Source: Gracilariopsis chorda (Eukaryota; Rhodophyta; Florideophyceae; Gracilariales; Gracilariaceae). From it: DNA of 64,000 nt. Under the pieces are notes generated by a model. It saw only the letters and a list, made by a program, of their open reading frames with translations. It was not told the DNA's origin and did not search any database. Positions 47,247-60,586 of this stretch are shown here, piece after piece. Numbering within the stretch: position 1 is the first letter of the stretch; each line of letters starts with the position of its first letter. The translations under genes and the position numbers were made by a program. The DNA is taken from NCBI GenBank assembly GCA_003194525.1, contig NBIV01000245.1, positions 1 to 64,000 of the forward strand, in the 5' to 3' direction.

Positions 47247-47881
47247 GTGAACGCGTACCGCCCTCGTACCATTGCCGCGTCCTCCTCCCGCTGTCATCAT
47301 CCGACCCCTTCCCACGATGTGTCCAGATGCTCCACCAAACGTCACCGCTCACACCGCCCTAACTTTCCAGACCGCCCAAGTTGCCCAAGTTGCCCAAGCC
47401 CCCCAGGCCGCCCAAGCCCCCCGGCCGCCCAAGCCCCCAGGCCGCTCAAGCCACTCAAGCCCCCCAAGCCCCCCAAACCGCACAAACCGCCATCGCATCG
47501 CTGATCAACGCTCGCATTGCCCAATACTTACCCCTCGACAAGTTTTTCTACCCCGGAAGAGTCATCTTCGCCTTCCGCAACAACCGCTATATCGTTCTTA
47601 ACAATGATAAGAAGCAAGAAAATGTTACACCTTCTGTCGAGCGTTTTCGTATCCGGAGCGCTCTTCCAACACAAAAATCTTTCACAGTACACACTCCTCT
47701 CTCCCTTACTCACATACCACCGCTCTTCCCGCCCCGCAAACGATACTGTCGAAGGTATTGGCGTTCAAAGCGCTCGAAAACACACTGCTCGCCCTCTCCG
47801 AAGAAACATTCTCACGATTTGTGTGTGTCCGTCACGGAGGAATCTAGAAAACCAGAGAAGAATTTGGGTTTGATCCCTTAG
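47247..47881 (+). pseudogene. AQAPQ-repeat hypothetical protein, right arm copy with repeat-length change
   Basis: Mirror of the left-arm gene. The CCCAAGCCCCCC-type repeat (about 47380-47475) differs in length from the left arm by a number not divisible by three, so the N-terminal frame does not run on into the IASLINARIAQYLPLDKFFY part as it does in the left copy. The C-terminal half is the same. Confidence 0.4.
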
Positions 47882-48193
47882 TATACTCCTTTGGATTTTG
47901 TACATTACACATGCATACGACAGAAATGTGTGCTCTCTTTAGCAGAATATACAAACTGGTAAACTTCATGTTGCATATCTACCCTAGCGTTGTTTTCCAT
48001 TCCGATCCAACCTTGTCCAAAGTTCAATCTTTTGGTTATGCTCGGGTCCGTTGTACCTTCCCCTAGATTAACAAGATAGTGTGTGTGTGTTTTGACCGAG
48101 TCCCTAATTCCATGACAGCTGTAGGGCTGATCTAGGAGGAACCCCTCACTGTCTAATCAGACCAGCAACTTTGATTGCTCATGTTCTAACTAT

Positions 48194-48565
48194 TGCTTGG
48201 CGTTAAAGCCTTGCTTTTCAACAAGGGGAGGCCGCTCTTTCCGTCGTAATGTTGCTCTATGGCGACATCGTGGAACTAAGTGATCAACAGTATGTTGTGT
48301 GTTGAGCCAGATTCCGAGCGGACAAGCTATTCTTTTTGTGGAGCCATGTAGACATCAGATGTATGGTTGAAAAATGCCTGGTAAACAGCTGCTCCAGAGT
48401 TTTTTGTGCTCTTCGGAGAGATATATTCCCAACCACGGCTGTGGATCTTCAGTTGTTGGCTCAGCACTTGAAAAGCGGACATGAAGCCCTTGCCTATCCT
48501 CCAAGAAATCGATCTTTCTCTCCAGCTGTAGTTGGGTAGGCATGCCAAGGCTTTTCTCCGATGCA
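48194..48565 (-). mobile_element. LINE C-terminal relic in the right arm
   Basis: Mirror copy of the relic at 38887-39258. Confidence 0.7.
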
Positions 48566-49111
48566 ACATTTTCAATAATTCATAGGGTTGGCACATTTTC
48601 CCTCAGTTTTTGTCTCTACTACCTCCGGAATCTAGACCCATCACCTTCTGCTACTTTTCATTTCTTCTTTTTATGCACTATCACGGAACTCGTCCTACCT
48701 TCAGAGCAGTTGTACGCATGTGTTGGTCTGACAAGGGCTGCGAAAGATCCTGCAAATATTCGCATCCGTCCCAGTTAAGAGGGTATAGCTGATATGTCTA
48801 TTCCACTCCTTGTGCTTGTTGACGGCTCTGTTCTTGTTGAAACATGTTCTCTGTTCAGCAACTGCACCCCGTACACTCAAGCTCCAGGGCTGCACCAGCA
48901 CCGTGGCTGCTAGGGAACCAAGAACCGCATGTGTTGCTCTCTACTACCACCATGTCTTGTTTGCAAAGATCAGTGACCCAAGTTTCGGCCTTATGTTGGG
49001 AAGGTACGTATACGTTCGAAAGTCGTAGGACGGCTCTCACTGTCTCACTGTCTCACTGTGGCATGAACTGTGTATATTCCCGGACTAAGATGTTTTGCCT
49101 CAACGAGACAA

Positions 49112-49195
49112 GCCGCGAGGCCGCGTTGCCTGTAGATAGCCGCGAGGCCACGTCGCCTGTAGATATCCGCGAGGCCGCGTCGCCTGTAGATAGCC
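49112..49195. repeat. 27-bp tandem repeat, three copies (right arm)
   Basis: Mirror of 38256-38341. Confidence 0.8.
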
Positions 49196-51320
49196 GCTCT
49201 CCCTCCTGTTCATTTACCATGACGTAGTGCTGCTGTCGATGGCATCTTCCTACCACCGTATATTCTTGTATGGCGTTCCCAATTGTACTTTTTTATTGGA
49301 GCGCAGTGACTACTGGCATCGAGAGACTCACCGAAGAACTTGAAAGTACTTGTCGTTCTTCTTCGGGATGAGTAGAGGGGAATGGTTGTTGGACGCACAC
49401 CTCACGGGCTTTTACGCCCTGTGCTTCCAGATTCATGTCTACCGCCTCTCGTGGTTGAATTGTGAAGTTTTTGGGTTCGTAATGTTTAACATCTCCATCT
49501 AACAACGGTTTGCTTGGCCCCAGCACATTCGAACTGCTGCTGGTAGTTTTCTTCCGCAAATTCATACGGTATAATACTGACAGAATGGCTTGGTATATTC
49601 CTTAGCCTCTGGTGAAACTTTCAAACAATAACAACAGAGCTAGCGACCGTGCTTTACGTCCTACCATTTAAATATTAGCAAAGAAATCTGACAGGTTCAC
49701 TTAACCCAACAACATGACATAGAAGTTGCAGAAAGCAGAGAGGCCTTCAGAGTTTCTTACTTCGCAGAGGAATCGTTGTTGGGCGTCAGGATTAAGATTT
49801 AAACGTATATGTTTACCACATTGGCTTCTACGTAGAGTATGAACACATATATAGGGAATATGCGGTCTCTGACATAGAGGATAAAAACCCGTAAACTAAG
49901 AGTCACGCAACCTATCACATCGCCGATAGACCTTCTCCTCCTTCGACATTGCTCCGAATCCTGTGATGTCTACCGTCAACTTGCGCTGCACGAAAGCCTT
50001 TCTTTCAGAAATAGCCGATACTACACCGCGAACTGTTTTGTCCATTAGAAACTTCACTGAAACTTCCTAAACACTCTTGTATCGAACAACATCCAGTCTC
50101 CATCGGTCTGAACAAGAACTTACGTCGCCTAATCCAGGACACTATCATCCATGCAGTGGATGTAGATATGCACATTACATTTGAAATGTTCACCTCGTTT
50201 ATCATCTTGAAACTTCCTTTCATGGTTTTCGAAACATGTCTCCTCTCCCGATCTGTAGCGCCAGCCGATGCAAAAGGATCCTTCCTACAGAAAACTGCAC
50301 CGCCGAAGATTCATTCCTGTTCGAGGTCGTTCAGTGGATGGTTGGGTCACCAAGACGCCATTTGAGAAGCTAACGAGTTTTCAAGCTTTCCACTCGAGAT
50401 AAGCAGGGCTCTGCGTATTTCAAGTAGCCCATGGACGTTGAACAGAAACGTGACTGCTCCCAAATGAACAGACTCTCACTAAAGTACACCTCTCAGTTTC
50501 ACTTCATCAAAGTGCTTCGTCCATGTAAACACATTCAAGACCTGGGTCTGTCGGAGACTGCCCATCGCTAATAATCGCCCATTCTGCTGTTTGATAGTTT
50601 TGGAGAATACATACAACCTGCTTTAAGCCTGTCACCAAAAGGGATTGGGTTTTCAATTCGAGCCCAAATTGCCACAGGAAAGCCGTCGATCCGTGTACGT
50701 TGTAAACGTATGGCTTAGGGTGTTGAATGAGCTCTACACGCTATACTGGGAGTTCTCGCACGCGAACGTTGTCCGTCGGGCGCCTAAATCGCCCGCGATC
50801 GTCGGGTCGCCGTTGGCGTCTTGCAGCACAAGCGTTTACGCTTCTATCGCTTGCGCATCGGTTGGAGTCCAGAAGCGCGGAGCCAGACGCGTACGCGCCC
50901 CTTTAGCTTCGCGCCTCTCCTCTTCCTGAAGCTTGTGCTGCGCATGTACGGCATGCGCGTCGCATGCCCAGTTCTTCACATGGCTCCAGATGGGCACACG
51001 CCACCGCCGCCCCAAATATTTTACAATAACGGGCAATTGCTCAAACAGCCACTCGCTGTATGTAACTCGCCAAGAGCTGGGCGCAACTGCACCGCTCTTC
51101 AGTCCTTCCCTAGCTAGCAACCAGAAAAGGAACGAGTCCGGCAGCGTCGCTACGATCGAGCATCGTTGGAAACGCCTCAACACAGGACACAAAGATGAAG
51201 CGTTAGACCCTTACCGTCCGCTGTCCTTCGCCACCATGTAACAATGTACTGTACACTAATCTCTTTCGCGTACCATTTGCAATTCACATTACGAACGGTA
51301 CAAAGGATAACGTTTCCCTT

Positions 51321-53032
51321 GGGGAAAGTCTAGCAGAAACGTTGGACGAAGGTTAGAAGTTAGCGCTGGAGAATATATGCGATTGCTTCCCGTTGATGCT
51401 GGAAATAAGAGCAGCATCCAAAAGAGATAGAACAAATGAAGATAATATAAAATAACCCTTATAACAGAGATCTCATGGCACATTTTCTAGCCATGGGAGC
51501 AGAGATTCAATTGTTTCCATCCTTAGGAACAAGTTCGTGCAAAAGAGGATATAGTACGTATGATGGAATTGCTCAGTTTTGGTCTTGGATTGTTTCTAGC
51601 CTCTCTCAAACTTCCACTCATGTCTAAGTTTATCGGAATGCGGTACTACATATGTGCAACATTAAAGTCTGAGGGTTCCCTCCAAAGTTAACGCTTTTGC
51701 TTTGAAATCGTGGGTGACCGTCTTGCAATAGAATCACCGAAGTACTCCAATGGATTGATGTTGAAAGTGTACAGAACGACACACTTGCTACCGATCCAAA
51801 ACGCTGCCTATGACGTATGTGCAGACACACGATCGAGATTTCCCTAGAGCCCCGACAAGAGCCTCAGACAAGGCGTCTTACTCGACGCATCGGTAGCAGA
51901 ACACCGGTGTTAACACGGAGAAGCAACATACTCCCTGAGATTGAACCAAGGCCCGCACGTATAACTTCTACTCTATCAGCGACAGGGGCCGCCCCTTCTA
52001 CATTATTGTACACGATTGTAGAGTAATTATCATGAATTCATCACTGACAGCCCGGCTTGGAGCATGATGCCTACAATGGCACAAGGAAATGCCAGGAGTC
52101 TAATGGAATAATTGGTATCGCAACTTAGGCAAAAGGTGGGCAATGGCTTGGTTCCTCGAGGACTGAGTGCGTACTACTCAATACGGGCATGATGAGTTGG
52201 GATGGCATTTACTAGCACCAACGATGATCAAGCCGTGGCCCCGAGTGCTGACCCGGGCAGAAAAAGGGAAATCTGATAAGCATATGAGAATCTACTACCT
52301 CCTTGAGTGACAGAGATGTCCTCTCATATACATGCCCGCAAGAAGACGCGGCAACCGGTTACTGAAGTACCAGCGGCCACTGTCGTTACTATTCTAACTA
52401 TTCTAAACAGAGTTACAAATATTAATTACAACAATCACAAAATGGAACTGCCTACCCTATGTGGGCCACTGGCCCGTGCTTAAGGTATGAACCGTACCTT
52501 CAGCCCTTCCAGAGGGTATTGCGAGACCTAAATAACCCCATTCTCAGAATTGCAGCGTTCCCGCGCACAATATGGTCAGTTAAGCATATTTCTTGCTTAA
52601 AACAACGCGCTTTGTAGTAGAAATAATGCCTCTCGGCAACACTGATATCAGCCCACGAGAGGTTCTAGTGGTATGGGTCACGCCAACTTCTCACCTTTGA
52701 GCTTGGAGCTTCTCTTTGCCGTGGCGAAAATGCCGCCCTAGAGAATGAGAGTATTGCTCGTTTAACTTATGACGAGGAACAAATTCTTAGGGTAGTGCGC
52801 TCCTTCTCAGAACCGGAAAGAAATGATGCTTTCAGTAAAATGGCATCGCCTCATAGACATGTAGAGCCTTACGTTACTTTCTTGATCTAATGAAAGTGTC
52901 TTTTCTTTGGTCTGAGCAATACTCGAGATGCCACACGGCATGTAGTCACCTTACAAGCTCTGTGCAGTTCTGCAGTTCTTTGGTCGCAATGAGACCTCCT
53001 CGAAACCCTCATGGGCTCTTTATCGTAGATTA
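51321..53032. other. Intergenic, nothing recognised
   Basis: About 1.7 kb between the palindrome and the copia element. No protein signature, repeat array or LTR seen on either strand. Confidence 0.5.
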
Positions 53033-53412
53033 CGTTGCGCTGCAGCAAAATGCTGCATTAAGGAAAACATCAGGATATTTTACTATATCCTGTTTGGCGC
53101 ATACCCGTGGCTTTCCACGTCGAACAATGAGGCTTGTCTGCGCAAGAAGTCTAATCGAACCTCAAGGTCTGTTCCCCGCCTCTTAGGCTGCCGCATTGGT
53201 AGACAGGCACATGTGGAGTATCTCAGAGAGGAACTCCACCTCTAAGCAGTATTTAAGAAACACTTGAACAGCTAAGTAGACTAGGTCTGAAAAACAGTAT
53301 AAGTAGCAATAGATCTAGCTTGATCTGAGTAAAAAAAAGAAGGTAACTTCAACTACCGCACTACATTTACCCCTTGCAACTGCACTGCACACTGCACAAA
53401 CTAAGTTTCAAC
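53033..53412 (+). repeat. 5' LTR of the copia element
   Basis: Matches 63112-63492 in blocks such as CTGCAGCAAAATGCTGCATT, TTTCCACGTC, ACAATGAGGCTT and AGATCTAGCTTGATC. Edges are approximate; divergence is high. Confidence 0.75.
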
Positions 53413-54961
53413 TGGTTTTGGGCCTATGTGCAAGCGGATTGTCTATGATGAACGATGGATGACGATCTTGCTGAACCGTCTAAGCTACGTCTTTCTTCAC
53501 TTCTGGCAGAGAGCTACCACATGTGTTCCCGGAAAAAGGAAGTTGTTCTACGCGCGAAGGGTCTTTGGGATGTAGTCAATGGCACCGATTTTCTGGATTC
53601 GAATTCTAGTGAACAGGAAGCGAAGAAGTATGATGACAGGAAAGAAATTGCGTTGTCATGTGTTCTGTTGTCAGTTGGAGACTAATGTATGACGTCGGTA
53701 ATTGACACCAAAGACTCTGCAGTTTTATGGTTCACTTTGAAATGGTGTCACAGATCAGTATTGATGGTGTACTGGAGACGTATCAAGCAATTCGTATATC
53801 AGCTTGGGAATCTGTTCTTGAGTACATGAACCAACTGACAAGGATTTAGTATAGGCTCTGCAGCATCGGAAAATGCCAAAACGAGGAAGATAATCTTAGG
53901 GCACTACTGAGAGGATTGGCGAGAGAATTCAATGTGACGGTTGACAAGATATAGGCAACTAACAAGACGTTCAGAGATGCCGTTCCAATCATTATTTCTA
54001 AGGAATCCCAGCTAGACTTGAGTCAAATCAGGGATTCCGTTGAAAGAACGGCTACTGCCTTCTTTGAAAAAGAACGGTCGCCGCTCAGTGAGAAATTATG
54101 CTTTCCATGTGACAAGAATGGCCATATTAAGCGTTTTTGTCAAGAAAACCCAAGAACAAGAGATCGAAATGCAGCTCGATTTTCACATAAAAGGAATAAG
54201 ACGCAAGGGAAAGATGAGGATCAGCCAGAGCAGAAGGCATGGGCATCGTTGAAAGCAGGTGGGCTGGATGGAAGAGGTCACAGCTATGCCCTTGGGAAGC
54301 ATGAATAGTATCTTGAATCAGGAGCAAGCCAGTACATAGCAGACTACATTGAATTATTTGACGGTCTTATCAAGTACGCACTATTTGCTACGGTATCCGT
54401 ACGAAATGGGCATTACATATAGGTGAAAGGAACAGGGAAATTGAAATGCCGAGGAACATGCTTTGGAGAAAGACGCAACACATCTCGCGAAGAAGTTCAA
54501 TATGTTCCCGGACTGATGTGTTACCTTCTGGCAGTCAGTTCCATCCATCGAAAGGGATATATGGTGGTAATTCAGACCAATATTAGCAAAGATTGTATCT
54601 GTCTAATTGTTAATCAGACCACTGGCAAGGTAGTGGCACTAAGAGTGGAGAAGGAAGAAGGCATCTGTGAGATGATTTTTCAGCCTATAGGGAAAACCTA
54701 TATTTTTGTACGCAAGAGCAAAAATGTGACTATGTTCTGACATAAACGCTTGGGTCACATAAGCGACGAGGGAATCAGAAAACTTTGGAAGATAGTAAAC
54801 GGCATGGAGGATGTGAAGGTATCCGCTCTGGATTTTTTTGAGGCTTGTGCCCTTGTGAAATCCCCACGAAAACCAAGACCATCCACGGACCCCACGAAGA
54901 AGGCAAGAAAAGTCATGGATCTGATACATTCAGATGTCATGTGTCCCATGAATAATTCATC

Positions 54962-55428
54962 AGTTGTAGCAAATACGGCATCACCTTGGACTACACGATA
55001 GATAACACTGTACGCTGGGTAGCAAATGCGTAGGCGGCAACCGCTGTGCCCACAAATGCGCAACTGACACTTGCGTAGGTAGCAAATGCGTTGCTGTCAA
55101 CTGCGTAGATGGCTTTACCCCGCGCGGTACGCAAGTTAGTGTGTGACTATCGCGCTTGCCGAGTTTGACAGACAATGGGCTCGGCAAAGGGCGCTCATAA
55201 AAGGCCTTCCGATTCTTCGGAAAGCAACTCACGAGGCAAGACACAGCAAGTGAGGTGCCCGTTCTCTTGCCGCGCTCCTACGTCTTTCAGTGCTTCTACC
55301 GATACCCTACAGTAGGTCCACGCTGCGTTCTCGCCTTGCGCACTCTCGGCAATCTCCGCCACAACGCTAGCGTCGTTTTGTTGTTGGTCGTCTTTGGGAC
55401 TTCCTCGCTCGGGCAACACTGAACATCA
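54962..55428 (+). repeat. 5' LTR of gypsy E2
   Basis: 467 bp, ending AACATCA. TATA-like CATAAAAGG at 55196-55204, then a hairpin (CCTTCCGA 55205-55212, TCGGAAAG 55217-55224). Confidence 0.9.
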
Positions 55429-58400
55429 AAGCACTTTGCTCTAAAGAGTACCAGTGTAGTCAAGCAAGAAAGGTTCAACAAAGACATGGGTACGTCAAAC
55501 TACGGAGTCATTTCGTTTATTCAGCCACTGTCGCTGAAAACCATCGACCAGCCCTCGCTCATCAGGTTTGAAACGGACTAAGCGGCTTACTGCGCGAAAA
55601 TTGAAGACGTGAAGAAAGACAGGCCAGCTGACCAATGTCTTTCTACGGCCTCTATCAAGGAATGCATGGAATTTGCTACGCTACATGCGCTCTGCATGAT
55701 CGGAGAGATAGAAGGGGCTTCTTCTGTCGAGGATGCTACAGCGGAGAAAGTGAAGCTTTGGTTTGAAAATTCTTCAACATCGACTCCAAAGGATCTAGCT
55801 GAGAGGATCGATGCTGCACTAAGGCTAGTTTCGTATGTTTCAAACAAAGAAGATACAGCTGGAGGCGTGTCCAACTTCATCATCACCGTCATCACCGCAC
55901 TTGATCAGAACAACGCCCCCGAAGTCCTCAAGGACAAAGACATGTCTAAGAAATTCATCGACCGTCTAGTGCCCAAGTTCGAAGCGGATGTTCTTGTCGA
56001 ACGGATCAAAATGATGCGAAGAGGCTGGAATGAGGAGCAGTTATGCGGCATCAAACTGTTCAAGGAAGAAGTGGCGTCCATGGCGTTGGAAATCGCACTC
56101 ACGGAGACTGCAATGGCTAGGGTCAACCCTTCTAAATCGAAGCACTCTCGTCGGCAAGGAGGAAAACCGTCAACACCTGCCGCATCGAACGGAAGGGAAA
56201 CTTCATTCTCTCGTCCCAAGACAAAGGTCGGAAAGCGTTCGAATGAGAGAAAGGACATCGAGTGGACCGAATCCTGCCTGAATCCAAACTGTTCTGAGAA
56301 ATATCGCCTTAGGACTGCAAGAACACTCCAGAGGAACGGAAACCGGAACTGTTTGAGACGTACTACAGCACCAGGGCAGCGAAAAAAGCCAAAGCGATTA
56401 AGGATTTGTCGACAGCAAGTCCTACGGTACCCATAGCAGACACGGGAGGGTTCAAGTTCGCGTTGGAAGACACTGTCTTGGAAACCGTCTTAGGTGCTTC
56501 TGGGGCAGATTTCAGTGCAATCGGATCAAACCTGTTCATTCAGGTACTCTCGTAGATGCCGAACCTCGACATCCGTCTTTTGGACCGACCCATTGCCCTG
56601 GCGGGTGCTTTCAGCACCAGCAACGACGCAGAAGTTTTCGCCTCTCGATCAGTTAAGATGGCAAAAACTATCTACCTCCCGGGTTCCAACATCCCAGTGC
56701 GCGTCAGAGGAGTGGAATTCTTTTTAGTGGATCACCTTATGGAGGAGATACTCCTCGGTCGTCCATTCCTTCACTATATAGGATTCAACTTGCAGGATCA
56801 TCTCGTCAGTGTCAGGGACGCGATTCACGACAAGCACCTCGATGTACTTGACCCAGATACTTTAAAGCTCGCAGCTGCCAAGTATAAGGGCCTGTCATAC
56901 ACAGACGCCGACGAAGACCCAATAGAACTACCTGAGTGTCTATCTGCGGGAATCGGAGAGGACAGCGAAGAGGCTATCAAGGAAGCTTTCAGAAGAATTC
57001 TCGACGAAGCAATGAGTAACGGAATATCTGATGCAGGACAGAAGAGACTCGAGGACATGCTCCAGAAGTATCGTGACGTCTTCAGGACCAAGCTGGGCGC
57101 TGACCCGCCTGCCGACATCCCTCCACTGGTTATCACTCCCATGAAGAACGCCAAACCACACCGATCACCCCAACGCCGCTATTTACCGCACCAGAGGGAC
57201 TTCATCATACAGACTATCCAAGAGTTGGAGGCCGTGGGGGCCATTTACAAGAATCCTGCTGCAAGATGGGCCTCACAAGCTCTGGCGGTCCCAAAACCAG
57301 GCTCAGCTAGGCTTCGTTTCACAGTAGATCTACGTGGACCCAATGCCCGTACCGTTCCGATACAATCATCGATGCCCCACCTCGATTCCAAATTTCAAGA
57401 CATGGCACGCAGTACTTGTCTCGCTAATCTGGATTTGGCTCACGGCTACTGGTAGCTACCCCTATCCAAAGAATCGCAAGATATGATGTCAATACAGACA
57501 CCACTAGGTGTCTATTCATCGAAAGGCCTACTACAAGGGGGAAGCGATTCCGGCAACCATTTCCAAGCTGTGCTCGCGCACAAGTTTGAAGGGGGAGTGG
57601 ACAGATTTCTGCAGTGGCTAGACGATTTTGTTTTCTATGCCAAAACCGAAGCGGAACTGCTGTCCAACATAGAGCATTTCTTGCAGGTATGTCAGGAAAT
57701 TGGTTTGAAGATCCACGCCGAGAAGACACATCTCTTCCGAAGAGAGGTTCAGTTCTGCGGACGGATCATATCATCTGAAGGCATTCATTACCATCCATGG
57801 CACTATGACGCTCTTGTGGCTTCGAAGCAACCTAGGATGGCTACCGAGCTGCAGCAATTCGTGTGCAGAACGAACTGTATGCGCAGCTCTATCCCGGACT
57901 ACGCCCGACGAATAGCACCACTACACCAGCTTCTGGAAGATTGCTACAAGAAGGTTGGAAAACGAACACGTAGGGCACTCCGCAAGCTTTCCATCACCGA
58001 CAAGTGGGGCGCCGACCATGATTCAGCTTTCGCTGACATCAAGGATCAACTGGCTGCCTCAGTCCAGCTGGCTCATCCGCACGCGGATCATGACTTGTGT
58101 CTGTTCACGGATGCTTCCGAGACGCACTGGGCAGCCATCCTGACACAAGTCCCAACCGGATACCGAAACAATCCGATCGAAGAACAGAGGCACAAACCTC
58201 TGTGTTTTCTGTCTGGATCTTTCTCGGGATCAGCTGGAAACTGGTCAATTGCTGAGAAAGAAGGGTACGCAATCGTTGAGTCCATGTGCCGTTTGGACTA
58301 CATGACCATGGGACACGAGACCAACATATTCACTGATCACGCCAACCTAGTATACTTGTACGACCCGTATGGTAGGAATCCCAGCATTTCGAGGCAAACT

Positions 58401-60119
58401 GCGAGCAAAATCATGCGATGGGCAATCAAGCTCAGTGCTTTTCGCTATGTCGTCGAACATCTTCCTGGGGAACAAAACGTATGGGCGGACATGTTGACGA
58501 GATGGGCTGTCAAACCTTCTCGGCATGTTCATTCCAGTAAACTTATGAAAGCAATGGCCCTCATGGTAGCTCCTCTGAATCCTGGCCTCGACCCGAAGTT
58601 GGACTGGCCCAAACTATCCGACATTATTGCAACACAGAAAGAAACCAGCGACAAACCTCCGAATCAGTTCAAGCCGACATCCCAAGGAATCCGAAATCAA
58701 CAGGACGTGCTGTGGATTCCGAATGAAGCACCAATACTGAAGCTCCGCATTATCATCGCCGCTCATACCGGTCATGGTGGTCATAGGAGTGCCAATTTGA
58801 TCATGGCTACAGTTCGGGCAGACTTCTACTGGAAGAGAATGGAGGATGATGTGAAATCTTTCGTCGACACTTGCATCCACTGTCTGTGCACAGAGCCTTC
58901 TATTACTATTCCACGTCCACTGGGTCACACGTTACACGCAGAGCAGCCAAACGAGTTGATCCATTTTGACTTTTGCTACATTTGCCCAGTAGAAAAGGGC
59001 TTTCTGTACGTACTAGTCGTCAAAGACGACCACAGCGGATATGAATGGCTCGTGCCTGCCACGGAAACCACTGCTGATGTGGTAGCAGATACACTCATCA
59101 AATGGTTTGCATCCTTTGGTACTGTTAAGCACTGGATCTCGGACCGTGGAACCCATTTCAAGAATGAATTTTTCAGGATGCTGAAGGAAGTAACGAAGTC
59201 GGCTCATCACTTCACGCTCGCATATTGCCCTTGGTCTAATGGTACGGTAGAAGTGGTTAATCGAGAATTGCTAAGGACTATGCGCGCTCTCCTGTCAGAA
59301 TACCAAGTATCCATCACTTGCTGGCCAACCATTCTACCCGTTGTTCAATCGGCACTGAATAACACTGAGTTGGTGCTCCTCGGCAACCGGTGCCCTCTCA
59401 CCGTATTCACAGGACACAAACAGGACATTCCACCAGCAGTAACGCACAAGGAACGTGGAAAGACGGTGGTAATGAAGATAGGCGATGTACGACAGCGACA
59501 ACTACAGAACATTGAGAGCACGATGCAGTCGCTGGAGAATATGCACAAGAACGTAGCCGAGCGAACCACCAAGAAGGGGGAACAAGCTATCGATACACAA
59601 AACTGCAAGACCAATGTGAGGGCGATCAATTTCACTGAAGGCGATTTTGTACTACGAGGAGTCGTCCAGAGGTCTAATAGTCGAAAACCTGCGCTCAAGT
59701 GGACCGGCCCCTATCGTGTCATTGAATGCAAAACTGAATACGTCTTTTTGGTTGAATCATTGTTGGACCACAAGCGAATGGAAGTGCATGGGCGAAGACT
59801 GAAGCTTTTCAGAAACTCGGACTTCGAAGTGACCGAGGAACTGCGAGACTACTTGGCCTATCAGCAGGGTGAGATGCTACTTGTTGAGGATTTTCTGGAC
59901 ATAAGGCAAAAAAAGGGAACCACAGAGTTGCTCGTCAAATGGAAAGGATTTTCCGAGAACAAAACAGACTGGGTGACTTTCAATTCTATTCAAGAGGATG
60001 TACCTGCACTTGTCAAAGAATATCTCGGCGAAGTTAAATGTACCGGAACTCGCCAGCAAAAGAAAGTTGCTCCATCTCTGTAACTCTCCGCCGTTTTCAC
60101 TTAGAGAATTACGGGGCGC

Positions 60120-60586
60120 TGTTGTAGCAAATACGGCATCACCTTGGACTACACGATAGATAACACTGTACGCTGGGTAGAAAATGCGTAGGCAGCAACC
60201 GCTGTGCCCACAAACGCGCAGCTGACAGTTGCGTAGATAGCAAATGCGTTGGCGTCAACTGCCTAGGTGGCTTTACTCCGCGCGGTACGCAAGATAGTGT
60301 GTGACTATCGCGCTTGCCGAGTTCGACAGGCAATCGGCTCGGCAAGGGGCGCTCAGAAAAGGCCTTCCGATTCTTCGGAAAGCAACTCACGAGGCAAGAC
60401 ACAGCAAGTGAGGTGCCCGTTCTCTTGCCCCGCTCCTACGTCTTTCAGTGCTTCTACCGATTCCCTACAGTAGGTCCGCGCTGCGTTCTCGTGTTGCGCA
60501 CTTCCGGCAATCTCCGCCACAACGCTAGCGTCGTTTTGTTGTTGGTCATCTTTGGAACTTCCTCGCTCGGGCAACGCTGAACATCA
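60120..60586 (+). repeat. 3' LTR of gypsy E2
   Basis: 467 bp, TGTTGTAGC...AACATCA, about 94% identical to the 5' LTR by eye count. Confidence 0.9.

Larger units (their letters stand above)
44543..51320. repeat. Right arm of the giant palindrome
   Basis: Reverse complement of 36132-42908. It contains mirror copies of everything listed in the left arm. Base differences from the left arm (for example in the matched frames at 50933 and 45588) show that it is a second copy. Confidence 0.95.
54962..60586 (+). mobile_element. Gypsy E2: full-length Ty3/gypsy chromodomain element inside the copia element
   Basis: 5625 bp with two 467-bp LTRs and a target duplication TCATC (54957-54961, 60587-60591). 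Internal order: gag (from about 55486), protease-linker (ILLGRPFLHYIGF), reverse transcriptase (LRFTVDLRGPNART, WLDDFV), RNase H (LCLFTDASETHWAAIL), integrase (HCLCTEPS zinc part, WISDRGTHFKNE core) and a chromodomain-like end (TELLVKWKGFSENKTDW, to about 60083). LTRs differ at about 28 of 467 positions, so it is clearly older than E1 and younger than its copia host. About four or five breaks. Confidence 0.93.

Noticed and set aside
36132-51320. Palindrome as a terminal-inverted-repeat DNA transposon
   Set aside because: No transposase in the spacer, only a LINE relic, and no target duplication outside the arms.
53028-53032. GATTA as a copia target duplication
   Set aside because: No matching copy follows the 3' LTR near 63493.
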